Positions 6,885-9,063 of a DNA stretch of 9,063 nucleotides are shown here, in pieces. A program made the translations under genes and the position numbers. Under the pieces are notes generated by a model. That model was given only the letters and a program-made list of their open reading frames with translations, was not told the origin of the DNA and made no database searches. The stretch comes from CALCCV01 sp964388665. Its GTDB lineage: Bacteria > Bdellovibrionota > Bdellovibrionia > Bdellovibrionales > Bdellovibrionaceae. The stretch spans positions 1 through 9,063 of the forward strand of contig CAYMBJ010000116.1 of the NCBI GenBank assembly GCA_964388665.1, read 5' to 3'. Numbering within the stretch: the stretch's first letter is position 1; each line of letters starts with the position of its first letter.

Positions 6885-6899
6885 TAGTCCAGAGCCGAG
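6867..6899. terminator. Candidate hairpin terminator between convergent genes
   Basis: CTCGGCT (6867-6873) and AGCCGAG (6893-6899) form a perfect 7-bp stem. Inside it GGATT (6876-6880) can pair with AGTCC (6886-6890), one pair being G-U, around a 5-nt loop. The structure covers the last codons and the double stop of the 5913 gene and sits at the tail-to-tail junction with the minus-strand gene ending at 6911. No U-tract follows on either strand, so it is not a canonical intrinsic terminator; it could stop or stabilise both transcripts. Confidence 0.4.
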
Positions 6900-6910
6900 T
6901 TGATCGCCAG

Positions 6911-7924
6911 TTACCACTTTAGAAGATACTCACCTTGATACAGGAAATGATCTGACAAAGGTTTGGTGTTTCCTTGTATCCTGTTCTTGCCAAGCAAAAT
7001 TCGCAAAGCCGTTGGCTGAACTTCGATTTGGTTGACGGTGGAGTCCCGAGAGATTGACCAGAACTGCCGATCATTCGAGTTTTTATAGAGGTTGTTTTTA
7101 TCAGCCTTTCCTGTGAGTTCGGTTTCACAAGAGCTGAGATTGGAAACACAATACTCTCCAAGGTCTTGGACTTTGAAATCCTGGGCCTCCAAGCCCTTTA
7201 CAAAGGCGTGATAACTTGGGTGCCTTGGCTTGAAATTGAAGTCTCCAGACCAAAAACTTAAAGTGGAATGAGCTGGAGTCTCAGGAACAAGACTATTTAA
7301 TATTTGATTCACTTGAGCTGTCCGAGCTTTGTCTAGCTCTGATTGAGAAATCAAATGCGTTCCAAAAACAAGGATTTCTTGCGGAAGTCGAGGCACTTTA
7401 ATTTTAACAGCGATCATTCCTTTGCTAACTCTATTTTCAACTCGACGTGATGTCCAAGCAAAAAATCCCGAATCAGAGCCTTCGGCATCACCAAAATCGA
7501 TATCCCATTGATCCGTGATGGGGTAGCGGCTTAAAATCATAAGGCCATTCCCGTAAAGATCATTAGATTGGTTGCCCTGCATCGAGCCGCTCTCTACTCT
7601 GTAGGGATATTTAATTTTCTTCATAGCCCGCTTCGCTGAATCTGAAAAAACTTCGTTGAGCACCAACACATCTGGGGCTGTGCCTTTAGCAAGCTTTTCG
7701 TTGAATTCTGCAGCGATCTTTTCAAAGCGACCGTCGCCACCCCATTTTTGAAGCTTATTGATTAGAGTTGGGATGCCTCGAATATTATAGTTGGCCACGG
7801 TGAATTTCATTTCTTTTGCTCTAGCACCAGCGGTGGCATTGCTGAGCGAACCAAAGAGAAAAAGAAACAGGAATAGAATCAAGGTTTGCGATCTAGACTT
7901 TAGGGACGCGAATTGGGTGTTCAT
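6911..7924 (-). CDS. Secreted endonuclease/exonuclease/phosphatase-family protein, sphingomyelinase-like
   Basis: 337-residue secreted hydrolase of the EEP (DNase I-like) fold. The signal peptide has an unusually uniform LFLFLFLFG core and a likely cleavage near residue 32. Catalytic landmarks are all present: N45 in NYNIRG, metal-binding E91 in LVLNEVF, GNGLMILSRYPI (126-137), H190 in FGTHL, D228 and N230 in SGDFN, and D325-H326 in LSDHF. The LNEVF, KYPY, KGM-IAVKIKV and FGTH-x-SQ combination resembles bacterial sphingomyelinase C and neutral sphingomyelinases more than nucleases, so phosphodiester cleavage of a sphingomyelin-like or other phospholipid is the best guess. A secreted nuclease or phosphatase is the alternative. 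The length fits secreted sphingomyelinases. The SD AAGGAG lies 9 nt before the ATG and falls inside a predicted hairpin. Transcribed on its own or behind the DUF1552 remnant, 173 bp upstream. Confidence 0.9.
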   Translation of the reverse strand: MNTQFASLKSRSQTLILFLFLFLFGSLSNATAGARAKEMKFTVANYNIRGIPTLINKLQKWGGDGRFEKIAAEFNEKLAKGTAPDVLVLNEVFSDSAKRAMKKIKYPYRVESGSMQGNQSNDLYGNGLMILSRYPITDQWDIDFGDAEGSDSGFFAWTSRRVENRVSKGMIAVKIKVPRLPQEILVFGTHLISQSELDKARTAQVNQILNSLVPETPAHSTLSFWSGDFNFKPRHPSYHAFVKGLEAQDFKVQDLGEYCVSNLSSCETELTGKADKNNLYKNSNDRQFWSISRDSTVNQIEVQPTALRILLGKNRIQGNTKPLSDHFLYQGEYLLKW

Positions 7925-7928
7925 GGAA

Positions 7929-7989
7929 GGGCTCTCCTTTTTGGGGTGGGGGTAGGATTTCGGTATCCTACCCCGTTCAAAAGGGGCCC
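7929..7989 (-). promoter_or_regulatory. SD-sequestering hairpin in leader of sphingomyelinase-like gene
   Basis: Three nested complementary blocks line up: GGGC (7929-7932) with GCCC (7986-7989), CCTTTT (7936-7941) with AAAAGG (7979-7984), and GGGGTAGGAT (7949-7958) with ATCCTACCCC (7965-7974), closing a 6-nt loop. That gives 20 base pairs, with short unpaired joints between blocks. On the mRNA of the minus-strand gene the middle block contains the AAGG of its SD (AAGGAG, 7939-7934), and the structure ends 4 nt before the ATG. The apical 10-bp stem alone is very stable. This looks like a translational on/off or attenuating structure. The trigger is unknown, and it matches no riboswitch class I can name. 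Confidence 0.6.
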
Positions 7990-7998
7990 GCAGGTGTT

Positions 7999-8040
7999 AG
8001 TTTTTCAACAGGTAAAAACTTCCTATGCTAGACCGGAAGT
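7999..8040 (-). promoter_or_regulatory. Two mutually exclusive small hairpins in the same leader
   Basis: AGTTTTT (7999-8005) is complementary to AAAAACT (8014-8020), a perfect 7-bp stem with an 8-nt loop. ACTTCC (8018-8023) is complementary to GGAAGT (8035-8040), a 6-bp stem with an 11-nt loop. They share bases 8018-8020, so both cannot form fully at once. This arrangement is what a switching leader would show, but each stem is short enough to arise by chance. Confidence 0.35.
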
Positions 8041-8075
8041 GCACCTCAGTTGTTAATCCAAGTCAAGATAAGGTA

Positions 8076-8104
8076 AGTTTAGCTTAGATAGCCCAAGCTA
8101 AACT
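8076..8104 (-). terminator. Candidate hairpin terminator at the end of the truncated DUF1552 gene
   Basis: AGTTTAGCTT (8076-8085) and AAGCTAAACT (8095-8104) are a perfect 10-bp inverted repeat with a 9-nt loop. It spans the TAG stop (8100-8098) of the minus-strand DUF1552 gene. The following bases on that strand (TACCTTATCTTGAC) are only moderately T-rich, so intrinsic termination is uncertain; a 3'-stabilising hairpin or a palindromic protein site are alternatives. Confidence 0.45.
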
Positions 8105-8997
8105 AGGCTAAGAGCGTTGGTGCTTCTTCCTCCTCGAGTTCCGAAACTGGATAATCCGCAGTCAAAGTGGTTGGCGAGGCTGAGGTAGAGTTCAGACAAT
8201 TGCTTGCCTTTGGAGTCCAAAACTCTATTTTGGCGGATTCCCAAGGATTTTCCCCCTGCGCAAACTCGTACTATCTTGGTCCTATCGTGTGAGTTCCCGT
8301 CTGAAAGATTTCCTCCCAACATGAGCACTGTTGAGTCCAACATGGGACTACCATCTGGGTCTTTTGAGCTTTTCAAAAGATCCAGCATGTGTTTAAAAAT
8401 TTTAACTTCTAAGTGATGAATCGATAGTAAGCGCTTGATGCGAACTGGATTGTTCTCATGATGAGCCGTTTCAAGGTGGCGGTTTGCATTCATGTCTACT
8501 CCGTCAAAACGATCTGCTCCGGTGATGATATTTCGATAATTGACATAGGTTGATTCGGTAGCAAACATCATTGCTCCAGTTCGAACTCGGTCACATTTCA
8601 TGCCTAAGACGGCTGCCATTGCAGAGAACTTTGCAAAGTCCACATAAAAGGAAGTTGCAAGGGTGTTAGGAGCAACAGTGCCCGAGGGGGCTCCAGTAGG
8701 CGCAGAACAGGCGAGCGCAGAGGGATTGTCACCTGGGCTGGCATTCAACTGTGTAGCCATTTTTTCCATTTCGTAGACCTCTTCCAAATAGTCACTCAAT
8801 ATACTCTGGTCCGAGGAGCCCAGCTTTCGCTTCAATTGAGAAATCGAATCACGCATGTAATCTAAGTAGCTTTTCCCATAGACCTCTTTGAGCCGTTCCA
8901 TTTCGGGATTCACCTTAGAGCCGCTCCCGCCTCCAGCATTACTTCCATTGCCAACACCTAGAAAGAAATTCGTCATGATGTCTTTCGGACTGCGCAT
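8098..8997 (-). CDS. DUF1552 family protein, N-terminally truncated (probable gene remnant)
   Basis: This 299-codon frame matches only the C-terminal part of DUF1552. SPKDIMTNFF (3-12) corresponds to the EAVFNQLF region at residue ~183-190 of the complete homologue at 2245-803. The landmarks that follow are the helical region LDYMRDSISQLKRKLG (45-60), AAVLGMKCDRVRTGAMMF (128-145), and the family hallmark MLDSTVLMLGGNLSDGNSHDR (219-239) followed by VRVCAGG. About 180 N-terminal residues, including any Tat signal, are absent, so the product would stay in the cytoplasm. The GNSHDR version is closer to planctomycete-type members than to the first copy. Neither ATG at 8997 nor the one at 8976 (residue 8) has a good SD, and the frame upstream meets TGA at 9027-9025. 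It is either a decayed gene, a frameshifted gene, or a fragment translated by coupling to the frame that overlaps it. Confidence 0.68.
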   Translation of the reverse strand: MRSPKDIMTNFFLGVGNGSNAGGGSGSKVNPEMERLKEVYGKSYLDYMRDSISQLKRKLGSSDQSILSDYLEEVYEMEKMATQLNASPGDNPSALACSAPTGAPSGTVAPNTLATSFYVDFAKFSAMAAVLGMKCDRVRTGAMMFATESTYVNYRNIITGADRFDGVDMNANRHLETAHHENNPVRIKRLLSIHHLEVKIFKHMLDLLKSSKDPDGSPMLDSTVLMLGGNLSDGNSHDRTKIVRVCAGGKSLGIRQNRVLDSKGKQLSELYLSLANHFDCGLSSFGTRGGRSTNALSLV

Positions 8998-9063
8998 GGC
9001 GGGCCAAACTGACGCTCGAACCTTTCAATATTCTCTTCGAGTAGCGCAAAATAGTCATAGAAA
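8973..9063 (-). CDS. C-terminal end of an upstream frame, cut by window edge
   Basis: A frame open from the window edge gives about 29 residues (FYDYFALLEENIERFERQFG, then PPCAVRKTS) and stops at TGA 8975-8973. That TGA overlaps the ATG at 8976-8974 as ATGA, the usual sign of translational coupling. The first 20 residues look like a real helical C-terminus. The last residues lie antiphase to a DUF1552-like reading (VWPAMRSPKD), which argues for a deletion or frameshift junction here. Too short to name. Confidence 0.33.
   Translation of the reverse strand, partial: FYDYFALLEENIERFERQFGPPCAVRKTS

Noticed and set aside
8061..8066. TTGACT on the minus strand as -35 of a promoter for the 7924 gene
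   Set aside because: It is close to TTGACA, but no acceptable -10 is found at 16-18 bp spacing.

Overview
The window looks like a chromosomal segment from a Gram-negative, diderm bacterium with moderate GC (roughly 45-48% by eye). It is full of exported proteins: at least two clear lipoproteins and one probable one, one Tat substrate and two Sec substrates, and no recognisable cytoplasmic housekeeping gene. A DUF1592-family lipoprotein next to a Tat-exported DUF1552 protein, together with an RCC1-repeat lipoprotein, fits Bdellovibrionota/Oligoflexia or a neighbouring former-deltaproteobacterial lineage (Myxococcota is the other candidate). This placement is inferred from gene content. No rRNA or marker gene is present. 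I see no tRNA, rRNA, CRISPR array, insertion sequence or phage gene.

Layout. (1) 4067 down to 1, minus strand: a probable operon of a DUF1592 multidomain lipoprotein, a DUF1552 Tat protein 28 bp downstream, and, 108 bp further on, an unrecognised putative lipoprotein that is cut by the window edge. (2) 4068-4237: a divergent promoter region in which the two outward genes carry the same CCAGGGGG ribosome-binding-site cassette. (3) 4238-5650, plus strand: a lipoprotein with six exact octapeptide repeats as a stalk and a seven-blade RCC1-type propeller. Each blade carries a Cys-x9-Cys pair. (4) 5651-5912: a structured intergenic region ending in a long hairpin just upstream of a strong Shine-Dalgarno (SD) sequence. 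(5) 5913-6884, plus strand: a secreted helical protein of unknown function with four C-terminal cysteines. (6) 7924-6911, minus strand, convergent with the previous gene: a secreted endonuclease/exonuclease/phosphatase-fold protein that most resembles bacterial sphingomyelinases. (7) 7925-8104: a leader very rich in inverted repeats, including a 20-bp interrupted stem that would hide the SD of the sphingomyelinase-like gene. (8) 8997-8098, minus strand: the C-terminal part of a second, more planctomycete-like DUF1552 protein without its N-terminal ~180 residues. A different frame, open to the window edge, ends in an ATGA overlap with one of its possible start codons.

Working together: the DUF1592/DUF1552 pair is a conserved two-gene module of unknown biochemical function. 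Its partners here would all act outside the cytoplasm, so the region reads as a cell-envelope or secreted-protein island, not a metabolic pathway. The most unusual signals are the two SD-adjacent stem-loops on the convergent genes, the regular architecture of the RCC1 lipoprotein, and the broken second DUF1552 gene.
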